NCBI RefSeq assembly: GCF_904846065.1
Contig: NZ_CAJGZV010000001.1
Location: 2,790,001 to 2,854,000, forward strand
Length of the DNA: 64,000 bases
DNA from: Psychrobacter immobilis
Lineage (GTDB): Bacteria; Pseudomonadota; Gammaproteobacteria; Pseudomonadales; Moraxellaceae
Direction of reading: 5' to 3'
Within the stretch, counting starts at the first letter, position 1. Each line of letters opens with the position of its first letter. Below are positions 48,210-56,907 of this stretch, piece by piece. The position numbers and the translations under genes are program-made. The notes beneath the pieces were generated by a model, which was not told the DNA's origin, did no database searches, and was given only the letters and a program-made list of their open reading frames with translations.

Positions 48210-49283
48210 CTAATTAGTTTTGTCTTCTATCAGTGTTTTTATGCTGTCGTTATTGCTCTTAGGAGGATTGCTATTCTTGCTAGGAGCGTTTGCGCCAGAA
48301 TTTGTGCTACTGGTACTATTTGGCGGCTTCGGTGTTGCGACTACTGGGGGTTTTTTAGTGGTATTTTCAGTGCCTGATGTCGCTGGCTTTTTATTCTCTG
48401 GTTCAGACTTAGTTCCACTACCTTCATTTTTAGGCGTAGTAACAGATGATACTTCCTCTTCATTGCCAACAATACGCTCTTCAGTGACCGATAAAGTATC
48501 GGAGGTATCCGCTGACTGACGGATACTTTCATTGTCGCTGTTACTGGCAGTTTCTTGACTGCTACGACCAGCATTGTCCCCATTATCCGTTTCTGGCAGT
48601 GGCTGGCGCACTGGTACTTCGCGCTTAGTCGGTTTTAGATCAACAGAACGTGTGCGTCTGGTGCTCAAATCTTTAACTGGATCAGGGCGTTCATAATTAT
48701 CGATGATACCGACATAACGATTGATCTCTTCTGGCAACACACGCACATTGGCTGGCAACTTAAAGTCTATCAGTTTTGCCGCGCCAACCGCTTCTTGTGG
48801 ACTACTCATGAGCCCATAAGTTAACATATAGCGGACTTGATTTTCATCATCAAGATAACGGAAATAAGCAAATTTATTACGGTCTGCGCGGCCTTCTAGA
48901 TAACTGACAATCACATCGTTTTCGGCGACATTCATCACCTGCACTGTCCATTTACCTTTATTCGCCAACAAATAACGTTTGTCTTTAAACTCAGCAGGAT
49001 AATTGCGCAAATCACGTACCGTCGTATCAAAACTAATGGGCTGCACGTCGGTATCAAGCTCGTGTAACGACTCTATTTTTAAAGGCTGCTCAAGCTCAGC
49101 ACTCAATGGTTGCGGTGCTGATATGGGGGCATTTTCAATTTTGGCACCCATTGCTGGCGTTTGACTAAACATCCAAATCAGAGCCGTGACCACACCCAGC
49201 AGCAAGGTCATTATCAGCCAAATCAACGCTTGACGGCGATATGACTGGCTAGCGGTACGCGGCGTCGATCTTGAAGCTGCCAT
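48210..49283 (-). CDS. DamX-like membrane protein with internal SPOR domain
   Basis: 357 residues. Start ATG 49283 (MAASRSTPRT) has AAGGA eight bases upstream; the longer start at 49322 lacks one. Cytoplasmic tail, one membrane helix (~21-40), a linker, then a SPOR-type domain (~95-180) with KGKWTVQVMNVAENDVI, FAYFRYLDD and YGLMSSPQEAVGAAKLI. SPOR domains bind glycan strands at the division septum. The position after aroK-aroB equals that of E. coli damX. In DamX the SPOR domain is C-terminal; here ~170 low-complexity residues rich in N, S, T and P follow it. Confidence 0.75.
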   Translation of the reverse strand: MAASRSTPRTASQSYRRQALIWLIMTLLLGVVTALIWMFSQTPAMGAKIENAPISAPQPLSAELEQPLKIESLHELDTDVQPISFDTTVRDLRNYPAEFKDKRYLLANKGKWTVQVMNVAENDVIVSYLEGRADRNKFAYFRYLDDENQVRYMLTYGLMSSPQEAVGAAKLIDFKLPANVRVLPEEINRYVGIIDNYERPDPVKDLSTRRTRSVDLKPTKREVPVRQPLPETDNGDNAGRSSQETASNSDNESIRQSADTSDTLSVTEERIVGNEEEVSSVTTPKNEGSGTKSEPENKKPATSGTENTTKKPPVVATPKPPNSTSSTNSGANAPSKNSNPPKSNNDSIKTLIEDKTN

Positions 49284-49412
49284 GGGAGTATCCTTGGTGA
49301 AAATAAAGTTGACTGCATTCAAGAGATGCGCAGTAAGTAGAATAGCGGCGAGCCAGCCTGCTTTAAACCGTTGCGTTCAGTGGGTATTCACGAGCACTAA
49401 AGCTTTAAGACA

Positions 49413-50522
49413 TTATACGCGGTATTGTGACAATACCTCGTGCAAAAGATCTTCATCGAAATCATTGGTCAATACGGCCTGACCTAGTGATTTTAACAAA
49501 ATCAGGCGGATTTGTCCGTGCTTTACTTTTTTATCATGTCCCATCAAGCTTAGCGCCGTTTGTGTATCAATGCGTGGCGGGGTGATAGGCAAATTTGCCA
49601 AGGTTAAAATACGCTTAATACGAGCAACGTCTTCGGCCGTTAACCATCCCATTTTCTGTGATAACTCTGCGGCTTGTACCATGCCAGCAGCGACTGCCTC
49701 ACCGTGTAGCCAATTGCCATAGCCTTCATGTGTTTCAATGACATGACCAAAAGTATGACCGAAGTTTAACAATGCTCGCACGCCTGACTCTCTTTCATCT
49801 TGCGCGACGACATCCGCTTTATACTGACAGCAGCGTTTTACGGCATCACCAAGTACCGCTAAATCCAAATCCATCATCGCTGGCAGATTGACTTCCAGCC
49901 AATCTAAGAACGTGACATCCATAATGAGCGCGTATTTAATAACCTCAGCCAACCCGGCTGACAACTCGCGCGCTGGCAAAGTCTTGAGCGTACTCATATC
50001 AGCAAGTACCATTTGCGGCTGCCAAAAAGCGCCAATCATATTTTTGCCTTGAGGATGATTGATGCCCGTCTTACCACCAACGCTCGAATCCACTTGTGAC
50101 AGTAGCGTGGTTGGAATCTGAATAAAATTCACACCACGCATAAAGCTTGCTGCAGCAAAGCCCGTCATATCACCAATAACGCCACCACCTAGAGCAATAA
50201 GCGTAACGTCACGATTAAAATGCTCGGCCATCAATACATCGTAAATTTGATTGATACTGGTCTGATGCTTATATTGCTCACCATCTGGCAATACGCAAAC
50301 ACGCACAGTGAACTGCTCTGTTAACTCTTTCTCTAAAGCGCTTAGGTATAAAGGCGCAACAGTATCATTAGTGACAATCAATACTTGGCGACCACGAATA
50401 TAAGGTGTGATCAGCTTTGCCATACTGTTGCGATCTATCGCTGTTTTCTCAGTAATGACGATTGGATAGTCATGGCTTTGCGTATGAACCGTTAAACCGT
50501 CATGAAACAGTGGCGTTGCCAT
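49413..50522 (-). CDS. aroB: 3-dehydroquinate synthase
   Basis: 369 residues from ATG 50522, with GGGAG upstream; an in-frame ATG at 50540 adds six residues. NAD-dependent cyclisation of DAHP, second step of the shikimate pathway. Motifs: [51 protein letters not shown], and metal-binding histidines in [12 protein letters not shown] and [11 protein letters not shown]. It follows aroK, separated by a gap that contains a copy of the palindromic element. Confidence 0.97.
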   Translation of the reverse strand: MATPLFHDGLTVHTQSHDYPIVITEKTAIDRNSMAKLITPYIRGRQVLIVTNDTVAPLYLSALEKELTEQFTVRVCVLPDGEQYKHQTSINQIYDVLMAEHFNRDVTLIALGGGVIGDMTGFAAASFMRGVNFIQIPTTLLSQVDSSVGGKTGINHPQGKNMIGAFWQPQMVLADMSTLKTLPARELSAGLAEVIKYALIMDVTFLDWLEVNLPAMMDLDLAVLGDAVKRCCQYKADVVAQDERESGVRALLNFGHTFGHVIETHEGYGNWLHGEAVAAGMVQAAELSQKMGWLTAEDVARIKRILTLANLPITPPRIDTQTALSLMGHDKKVKHGQIRLILLKSLGQAVLTNDFDEDLLHEVLSQYRV

Positions 50523-50570
50523 TAAACACTCCCTAAGCATTTTGAATAAGATAAAAGTAGCTGAGCTTAA

Positions 50571-50626
50571 CTAGGGCGCGTCCTGATTTTTATCGCCATT
50601 TTTAAATGAGGACACGCCTTGATAAA
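50571..50626. repeat. Palindromic element copy 2, between aroK and aroB
   Basis: CTAGGGCGCGTCCT at the left and AGGACACGCCTTGATAAA at the right, with ATTTTTATCGCCATTTTTAA between. The internal part is the reverse complement of copy 3's ATTTTAAAAATGGTGATAAA. It interrupts the usual close spacing of aroK and aroB. Confidence 0.8.
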
Positions 50627-50640
50627 GTTTATCATTATGG

Positions 50641-51201
50641 TTAATTTTCTTTATCTTCTGGTGCTATAGCAGTCGAGTCAGTAAACGACTCTAGTTGCTG
50701 TAAAAGCTGATTGACCATATGACGGGGATAAGTATGACCAGTTGGCATAATAATATGAGCGACTTGGCGATATAAGGGATCACGAGTGCTATATAAATCT
50801 TGCAAGATTTTTCTAGGATTTGGCTGCTGTAACAGTGGTCGTGATTTGTCTTTAGCCGTGCGAGCCATTTGCACATCAACTGGCGCATTCAAATAAACCA
50901 CGATACCGCGCTGATGCAAAAACGCTCTGTTTTCAGCACACATCACAGCGCCACCACCGGTCGCTAAAACGATTTGGTCTTTTTGAGTCAACTCATCGAT
51001 GGCGCGCGTTTCACGCTCACGGAAGCCCGCCTCGCCTTCTTTAGCGAATATCCAAGCTATGTCAGCCCCTGTCTGCGATTCAATGTACCAATCGCTGTCT
51101 ACAAAGGTGCGCCCCAACTGCTTAGCCAGCAATTTACCGATGGTTGTCTTCCCTGCTCCCATCGGCCCTACTAAAAACACCGACGGCAATTCCTCCACCA
51201 T
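50641..51201 (-). CDS. aroK: Shikimate kinase I
   Basis: 186 residues. It phosphorylates shikimate with ATP. Walker A VGPMGAGKTTIG (~11-22), shikimate-contact DSD in TFVDSDWYIE, the R-E-R-E segment FRERETRAIDEL, GGGAV, and the lid KSRPLLQQ. First gene of the aroK-aroB-SPOR group that follows pilQ, the conserved gammaproteobacterial order. A terminator of pilQ lies between, so it has its own promoter in 51202-51310. Confidence 0.96.
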   Translation of the reverse strand: MVEELPSVFLVGPMGAGKTTIGKLLAKQLGRTFVDSDWYIESQTGADIAWIFAKEGEAGFRERETRAIDELTQKDQIVLATGGGAVMCAENRAFLHQRGIVVYLNAPVDVQMARTAKDKSRPLLQQPNPRKILQDLYSTRDPLYRQVAHIIMPTGHTYPRHMVNQLLQQLESFTDSTAIAPEDKEN

Positions 51202-51309
51202 AATACTTACTCAGCTAAATTAGCTATGATACAACGTCATTGATATTCTGGCTAGTAATGAGCGTTGATTATTGTTAGTAAAATTCAATCAATATGAAAA
51301 TTTTTCCAT

Positions 51310-51336
51310 AAAAAAAGCAAGCGTTGATGCTTGCTT
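51310..51336 (-). terminator. Terminator of the pilMNOPQ operon
   Basis: On the minus strand AGCAAGC pairs with GCTTGCT, followed by seven T. Confidence 0.82.
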
Positions 51337-51365
51337 CTTTTGAGCGAAAACCAATCAATAAATGA

Positions 51366-53705
51366 TTAATCTATGCGGCTAATACCATCATTGATTAATT
51401 TTGGCGTGATAAATATCAATAACTCTTCTTTAGAATTACTACGCACGTCTTTACGGAAAGCGCGACCAATATAAGGCAGGTCTCCTAAGAACGGTACTTT
51501 ATCAACACCATTGCTGGTACGATTCTTAAAGACACCACCCAACACAACCGTTTGACCATCTTCGACAATAACATTGGTTGAAATAGAGTCTTCAGCAATA
51601 GCAACCTGATTATTAATAATGGTTGGCGTACCGTTAGTGATTAACAATTGCAAACCGATTTTACCATCTGGGGTGATATTTGGTGTGGCCTCTAAACTCA
51701 ATGCTGCTTCTTTAAAGCTAGTGGTAGTTGCTCCACTGGCAGACGCTTCTTGATAAGGAATCTGCGTCCCTGAAGAGACTTTCGCCGTTTGCTTGTCTGC
51801 TGTCAGAATCTTCGGCGTAGAAATCACTTCACCGCGATTATCCGCTTGCAGTGCTGACAATTCAAGATCAAGCATCACATCTGACATACTAAGCAAGCCA
51901 AAGGCAATACTACCAGCGGGGTTGGCAACCCCTAAATCGACGTTTAAGTTATCAGGACGAGTAATATCGTATGAAGGATAAGAAACCGTTTGACCATTTA
52001 CCGTCGTCGTTTCTACATCAAAGTCTTTTAAATCCCATAACGTTTGATTACTACCACCGACCAATAAATTACGGTTATTAGCAGCACCATTTGACAAGAT
52101 ACCCCAACGAACCCCAATCTCTTTACTAAAGCTATCAGTGGCACTCACAATACGCGCTTCAATCATGACCTGACGGACTGGAATATCAATTTTACCAATC
52201 AACTTATGGATATTTTCGATACTGTCAGCCACATCTTTAATAATTAAAGTATTGGTACGTTCATCTACCGTTACCGTTCCACGATTAGACAATAAGGTAT
52301 TGTTATCAGCAGCATTTGCATTGCTGCCACCTGATGAGCCACTGCCTTGAGAAATAAGTGTCAAAACATCTGGCGCTTTTGCATAGCTAAGACGAATATA
52401 TTCTGTGCGTAATGGCGCAAAAGACTCAACCGCTTGCTGCGCTTCAAGCTCACGTGCTTCTTGCTCAGCAAGCTCGGTGGAAGGCGCAACCAAAATGACA
52501 TTGCCATTTTCACGCTTACCAAGATTTTTACTCCTTAGAATAATATCTAGCGCTTGATCCCATGGGACATTAATCAGGCGTAAGGTGATATTGCCCGCGA
52601 CTGAATCACTAGCCACAATATTCATTTCTGTGAACTGCGCTAGGATATCTAAGACACTGCGAATTTCAACGTCTTGAAACTCCATAGATAGCGCTTCACC
52701 GCTATAGACTTTTTCTTCAAGTGTTGGCTCACGTAGTAGCTCAGGTTTTCTGATATTAATATTCAGCTGATTGCCTGATTGATAAGCCTGATACTCATAA
52801 TCTTCTTTAACATTAATAGTAATTACACCATTTTGACCTTGGTTTTTAGTATCAATACTATCAACCAGACCACTATTAATATTCAAACGGCGCAATAAAT
52901 TTCTTGGCACGGTGCTACCCGTTAAGCGTACCACTAACTTGTTGCCTTGACGTTGGACATCAACGGGAATGGCTTCATTGGTAAGTGTGATGCTAACGTT
53001 GCCACCACTATCATTTCCTGCGGCAAAATTGACGGCACTCAAACCATCATAGCTATATTGCTTACTCACTTGCGATGCAGCAAGTTGTGGGCTTAATAAT
53101 GGGTTAACTCTGACCACCATGGTATCAGCAGGCACTTGATTTTTAACCACCGTTTTACTGGCTATATTGACTGCCGATGCACTACTGGTTTCTACAATCG
53201 GTGTAACGACTGCTGTCGTCGTGATCGCATTATTGTCATTGAGTACGTCTTGGATAGGATCATTGGTCATTACTGGACGATTAGGATCAGTAATGGTCAA
53301 TAGTAAATCGTTACCTTCAATCGATGTCGTATAGTTACCTGCCTGTTTTAGCTCAACAATCAGGCGCGTAGTACTGTCACTATTCAACGTCGTGACCTTA
53401 TCAATCATACCAATATTGTATTCATTAAAGCGACTAGCAAGTCCATTCTGCACTTTTTCAAAATCTAGTACCAAACGGCTAGGGTTATCAAGCTGATAGG
53501 CGGCAGGTAACACTGGTAAACCGTCAAATCCCAAACGCATTTGCGTCACTGCTGGTGCAATTTGTACCACAGAAACTTCGTTAATGCGCTGTGCGGCATG
53601 GGCACTATTACTCACTGCTACCATGCTGATTGCCAATGCTGAAATGGCAAAAGCAGAAGATACGCGGTTGCTCATCATCGTTACCTTGTTATTGCGTACT
53701 GTCAT
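51366..53705 (-). CDS. pilQ: Type IV pilus secretin PilQ
   Basis: 779 residues. It forms the outer-membrane pore through which type IV pili extend. Signal peptide ending SNSAHA. Two AMIN-type domains follow (~35-130 and ~210-310), then the secretin N0/N1 domains (SMEFQDVEIRSVLDILAQFT, RTEYIRLSYAKAPDVLTLIS), and the secretin core with ISTNVIVEDGQTVVLGGVF and VPFLGDLPYIGRAFR. AMIN domains bind peptidoglycan. Start ATG 53705 has GAGGA upstream. Last gene of the operon. Confidence 0.97.
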   Translation of the reverse strand: MTVRNNKVTMMSNRVSSAFAISALAISMVAVSNSAHAAQRINEVSVVQIAPAVTQMRLGFDGLPVLPAAYQLDNPSRLVLDFEKVQNGLASRFNEYNIGMIDKVTTLNSDSTTRLIVELKQAGNYTTSIEGNDLLLTITDPNRPVMTNDPIQDVLNDNNAITTTAVVTPIVETSSASAVNIASKTVVKNQVPADTMVVRVNPLLSPQLAASQVSKQYSYDGLSAVNFAAGNDSGGNVSITLTNEAIPVDVQRQGNKLVVRLTGSTVPRNLLRRLNINSGLVDSIDTKNQGQNGVITINVKEDYEYQAYQSGNQLNINIRKPELLREPTLEEKVYSGEALSMEFQDVEIRSVLDILAQFTEMNIVASDSVAGNITLRLINVPWDQALDIILRSKNLGKRENGNVILVAPSTELAEQEARELEAQQAVESFAPLRTEYIRLSYAKAPDVLTLISQGSGSSGGSNANAADNNTLLSNRGTVTVDERTNTLIIKDVADSIENIHKLIGKIDIPVRQVMIEARIVSATDSFSKEIGVRWGILSNGAANNRNLLVGGSNQTLWDLKDFDVETTTVNGQTVSYPSYDITRPDNLNVDLGVANPAGSIAFGLLSMSDVMLDLELSALQADNRGEVISTPKILTADKQTAKVSSGTQIPYQEASASGATTTSFKEAALSLEATPNITPDGKIGLQLLITNGTPTIINNQVAIAEDSISTNVIVEDGQTVVLGGVFKNRTSNGVDKVPFLGDLPYIGRAFRKDVRSNSKEELLIFITPKLINDGISRID

Positions 53706-53732
53706 TATTTATTCCTCAAAAAATCTGCCGAC

Positions 53733-54266
53733 TTAGCTTATGGGTGAAACCAACGACTGGGGTTTTTCAACAAACCCAGCGCGGCTGTCTGGCACAATTT
53801 CAATCAAGTTAATCTGGGTCGGCGTGATTTCAACAATACGGCCGTCATTTAGTCCAAGATAATCACCTACTTTAACACTCGCGACTGAACCATCAGGGCG
53901 TTGTACCAACGCATATCGCTGACCTTCAGGTGAAATTACGACACCACGAAAAATCAGTTGCGATAGCTCATATTGCTCAAGAGGTTCTTTCACTCTGGTA
54001 ATGTCAGGACGCACACCATCGATGGAAGTGGTAGGACCTTGGACATTGACTAAACTCGGTGGTAAGAATGGACTGCGCTGTGCGCTGGCACTATAAACAA
54101 AGTCTTCTACTAGCTCAGCTTTGGGCGGTGGTTCAATAGGCTGAGCTGGCTGATTACGGATATCGGTCATTGATTGCTCTGCCATACCAATGCGATCCGC
54201 ACACCCTGTCATGGACAATACAGCCATGCTTAAAACCAATAGCGTAGGCAGTTTTTGAATATTCAT
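53733..54266 (-). CDS. pilP: Type IV pilus lipoprotein PilP
   Basis: 177 residues. Lipobox SMTGCAD (Cys22). It links the inner-membrane PilNO complex with PilQ. The conserved C-terminal beta domain is seen in LEQYELSQLIFRGVVISPEG, YALVQRPDGSVASVKVGDYL and GRIVEITPTQINLIE. Its ATG overlaps the stop of pilO by one base (TAATG), indicating translational coupling. Confidence 0.95.
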   Translation of the reverse strand: MNIQKLPTLLVLSMAVLSMTGCADRIGMAEQSMTDIRNQPAQPIEPPPKAELVEDFVYSASAQRSPFLPPSLVNVQGPTTSIDGVRPDITRVKEPLEQYELSQLIFRGVVISPEGQRYALVQRPDGSVASVKVGDYLGLNDGRIVEITPTQINLIEIVPDSRAGFVEKPQSLVSPIS

Positions 54267-55000
54267 TAGTTGCCTCCTGCATTATCAGTGGTTGCAGCGT
54301 CAGTGACAGCAACCGTTTCATCACCCTCAGGGTCAGCTTCTTTTGAACGATAGGTTTTGGTTTGTAATACCAAATTAAGCTCCGGTAAAACATCCAATGT
54401 CGGCTGAGGATTGCTGACCTCAAAATCATGCATAGTAATGATTCGTGGTAAGGCGGCAAGACCACTAATAAAGCTACCAAACTGATGATATTCGCCCAAA
54501 GCAGCAATGCGGATAGGTTGCTCAATAAAAAATTCGTTTTCAATCTCAGGCTCTACTGAAATGTCTTGAAAACGTATATTGCTGCCGACACCCGTCATGT
54601 TAATGCCCTCTACCAGCTCTGATACACGAGTATCTTTTGGTAACTGATCGAGTAAGGTATTGAACTCAGCTTCCATTTGGACAACTTGCTCTTGGTAAGC
54701 TTTTAAATGACGCGCGCGTGATTCTTTTTCACGATAGCTATCAAGTAACGTTTGTTGCTGGCTCTCAGCAGCATTGATCTCATCGATTTTACTACTAATC
54801 GGTAAAGCCCACGCCAACGCTGCGATGAGCGTGATGATAAGCCCTATTACCGTTACCTTTACAGGTAATGGCCAGCTGCCGTAGTTTTCAGAGTCTAACG
54901 ACTCAAAACTGCGGCGAAACTCCTGTAAATCAAACTGTTGCTTTGGTTTCAGGGCTGTTTTTTTGGTTTTAATCAGGCTTTTTTTACGGTTAAGCTTCAT
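54266..55000 (-). CDS. pilO: Type IV pilus inner-membrane protein PilO
   Basis: 244 residues. A basic cytoplasmic start, one membrane helix (~50-68), then a coiled coil (EINAAESQQQTLLDSYREKE) and a ferredoxin-like periplasmic domain (SVEPEIENEFFIEQPIRIAA). It pairs with PilN in the alignment complex. The start overlaps pilN's stop (ATGA) and the stop overlaps pilP's ATG. Confidence 0.95.
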   Translation of the reverse strand: MKLNRKKSLIKTKKTALKPKQQFDLQEFRRSFESLDSENYGSWPLPVKVTVIGLIITLIAALAWALPISSKIDEINAAESQQQTLLDSYREKESRARHLKAYQEQVVQMEAEFNTLLDQLPKDTRVSELVEGINMTGVGSNIRFQDISVEPEIENEFFIEQPIRIAALGEYHQFGSFISGLAALPRIITMHDFEVSNPQPTLDVLPELNLVLQTKTYRSKEADPEGDETVAVTDAATTDNAGGN

Positions 55001-55659
55001 AACTCACCTCCAGGTACAGTGGTACCGTCAGCACCTTCTACAGGAACGGCTGTTTCCGACTGTACTTTGGTCGTGATCACAAACTGTACATAACTGTCTT
55101 CAGGATAAATAGGACGCGGCTGTTCGCCAGCGGTGACCGTATTATTAAGCACTGGTGCAGATTCATAAGCACTGATATTTTGTTGGATATTACTAACGGC
55201 TGAATCACCCATCCATTTACTATCATCAAGATTACGAATCAAACTTGATACAATATTTGGATTATCAGCTCGACCTGTCAGCGTCAAAACATCGCCTTCA
55301 CGTTTGAGGTTATTCAAATAGAGTGCCGGCGGGATGGCTTTAGCAAGATCATCCCATAAACGAACAGGCACAGGACGTCGACCCTGCAAGTCTTGAATGA
55401 CTTGCATACGTGAAATAATATCCTCACGGCGCTGCTCCAGACTATCAATTTCAGTCAAAGCCGTATCTAGAAGCGCATTTTCTTTTTCAATCAATGCGTT
55501 TGCATCAAGTTGTTCATCAAGCTCGTTGTTAAAGTAGCTCCATGAAGCAAATGCAGCCAATAAAGTAAGCAAAGTCACTGCCACTACTAACGTGAGAAAT
55601 TCTTTATTGCGACGCTCGCGCTCTTCTTGGCGCCAAGGTAATAGGTTAATACGAGCCAT
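54997..55659 (-). CDS. pilN: Type IV pilus inner-membrane protein PilN
   Basis: 220 residues from ATG 55659, beginning MARINLLPWRQEERERRNKE. The INLLPWR motif near the N-terminus binds the groove of PilM. One membrane helix (~26-44), a coiled coil and a periplasmic ferredoxin-like domain follow. The ATG overlaps the stop codon of pilM by one base, which decides this start over an upstream in-frame ATG at 55689. Confidence 0.96.
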   Translation of the reverse strand: MARINLLPWRQEERERRNKEFLTLVVAVTLLTLLAAFASWSYFNNELDEQLDANALIEKENALLDTALTEIDSLEQRREDIISRMQVIQDLQGRRPVPVRLWDDLAKAIPPALYLNNLKREGDVLTLTGRADNPNIVSSLIRNLDDSKWMGDSAVSNIQQNISAYESAPVLNNTVTAGEQPRPIYPEDSYVQFVITTKVQSETAVPVEGADGTTVPGGEL

Positions 55660-56714
55660 TAGTCGAAGCTCCTTAACGCAAGACCGCATGCAGCCATTAA
55701 ACTTGGTGCATCAATGGCCAGTTGCTCATTATCGATATTTGGTGCAATAGTCATATTGGTAAAAGGGTTGGCAATACTGACAGTCACCCCAAGTTTTTGC
55801 TGTGCCATGCCAGCAAGACCAGAAATAGAGCTACTACCACCAGCAAGGACCACATGATCGATACTACTGTATTGGCTTGAAGAAAAATAAAATTGCAATG
55901 AGCGAGTAATTTGTTGAATAGCATTTTCGATAAAAGGCGTCAGCACATCAAGATAGTAGTCATCTGGTAAGGTACGCTCACGCTTACTAACAGCCGCTTC
56001 TTCAGCAGATAGTCCATAACGGTTTTGTATCGCTTCTGTTAACTGAACACCACCAAATAATTGTTCACGGCTATAGATAAACTCACCGTTCTTAGCAACA
56101 TATAAAGTCGTTTGATTGTGACCAATATCTATCAAAGCCACTAACTCAGGGGCATTTGGTAAGTTATTTACCATGAGTCCAAAAGCACGCTCTATCGCAT
56201 GGGATTCAATATCCATGACCTTCGTTTGAAGACCACCAAAGGTTAAGGCATCAACTCTTTGGTCAACATTCTCCGAGCGTGATGCGGCAAGTAAGACTTG
56301 CACCATGTCATCACTTGCTAAAGAAGGCCCTAAAACTTCAAAGTCTAGGTTGACGTCTTCTAATGGATAAGGTATGTATTGATCAGCATCTAAACGTATC
56401 TGCGCTTCACGCTCAACGTCGCTTAGCGCAGCATCCATATCAATAATTTTAGTGATTACTGCTGACCCTGACACGGCAGTTGCAGCACTACTACCAGCGA
56501 CATGACAACGTTTAGCTAAGTTAGCAATAATATGACCAACCGCTTCAGTATCTACAAGAAGTTTATCGACGACTATACCTTCTGGCAGTCTTTCAATACC
56601 ATAAGATTTTAGATGAAACATGCCCTGTTGGCGCTGTATGTCAACCAACTTTACTGAAGTGGCACAGATATCCACACCAATTAAATTCTGACTTTTGGAA
56701 GTAAATAGCCTCAC
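55659..56714 (-). CDS. pilM: Type IV pilus assembly ATPase-like protein PilM
   Basis: 351 residues. A cytoplasmic actin-like protein that binds PilN. Signature LIGVDICATSVKLVDIQ at the start, ALIDIGHNQTTLYVAKNGE, and HVVLAGGSSSISGLAGMAQ for the nucleotide fold. First gene of pilMNOPQ. Divergent from ponA, the usual arrangement, with a shared promoter region of ~190 bp. Confidence 0.96.
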   Translation of the reverse strand: MRLFTSKSQNLIGVDICATSVKLVDIQRQQGMFHLKSYGIERLPEGIVVDKLLVDTEAVGHIIANLAKRCHVAGSSAATAVSGSAVITKIIDMDAALSDVEREAQIRLDADQYIPYPLEDVNLDFEVLGPSLASDDMVQVLLAASRSENVDQRVDALTFGGLQTKVMDIESHAIERAFGLMVNNLPNAPELVALIDIGHNQTTLYVAKNGEFIYSREQLFGGVQLTEAIQNRYGLSAEEAAVSKRERTLPDDYYLDVLTPFIENAIQQITRSLQFYFSSSQYSSIDHVVLAGGSSSISGLAGMAQQKLGVTVSIANPFTNMTIAPNIDNEQLAIDAPSLMAACGLALRSFD

Positions 56715-56907
56715 AAACTCTATACCTTATATTAAGTGTACAATCTGATAGTTATTTGTAATAATTCAGTACAATACTTTACTTAACAGATAGATTCAAG
56801 CATTTAAACAGGTTATTAAGGTCAACTTACACATTTATTATGACCTGCTGATTTTGTTCAAGGTATAATGTTTTATCTGTTGCAAATTTTAATTGATAAG
56901 TCTTCTT

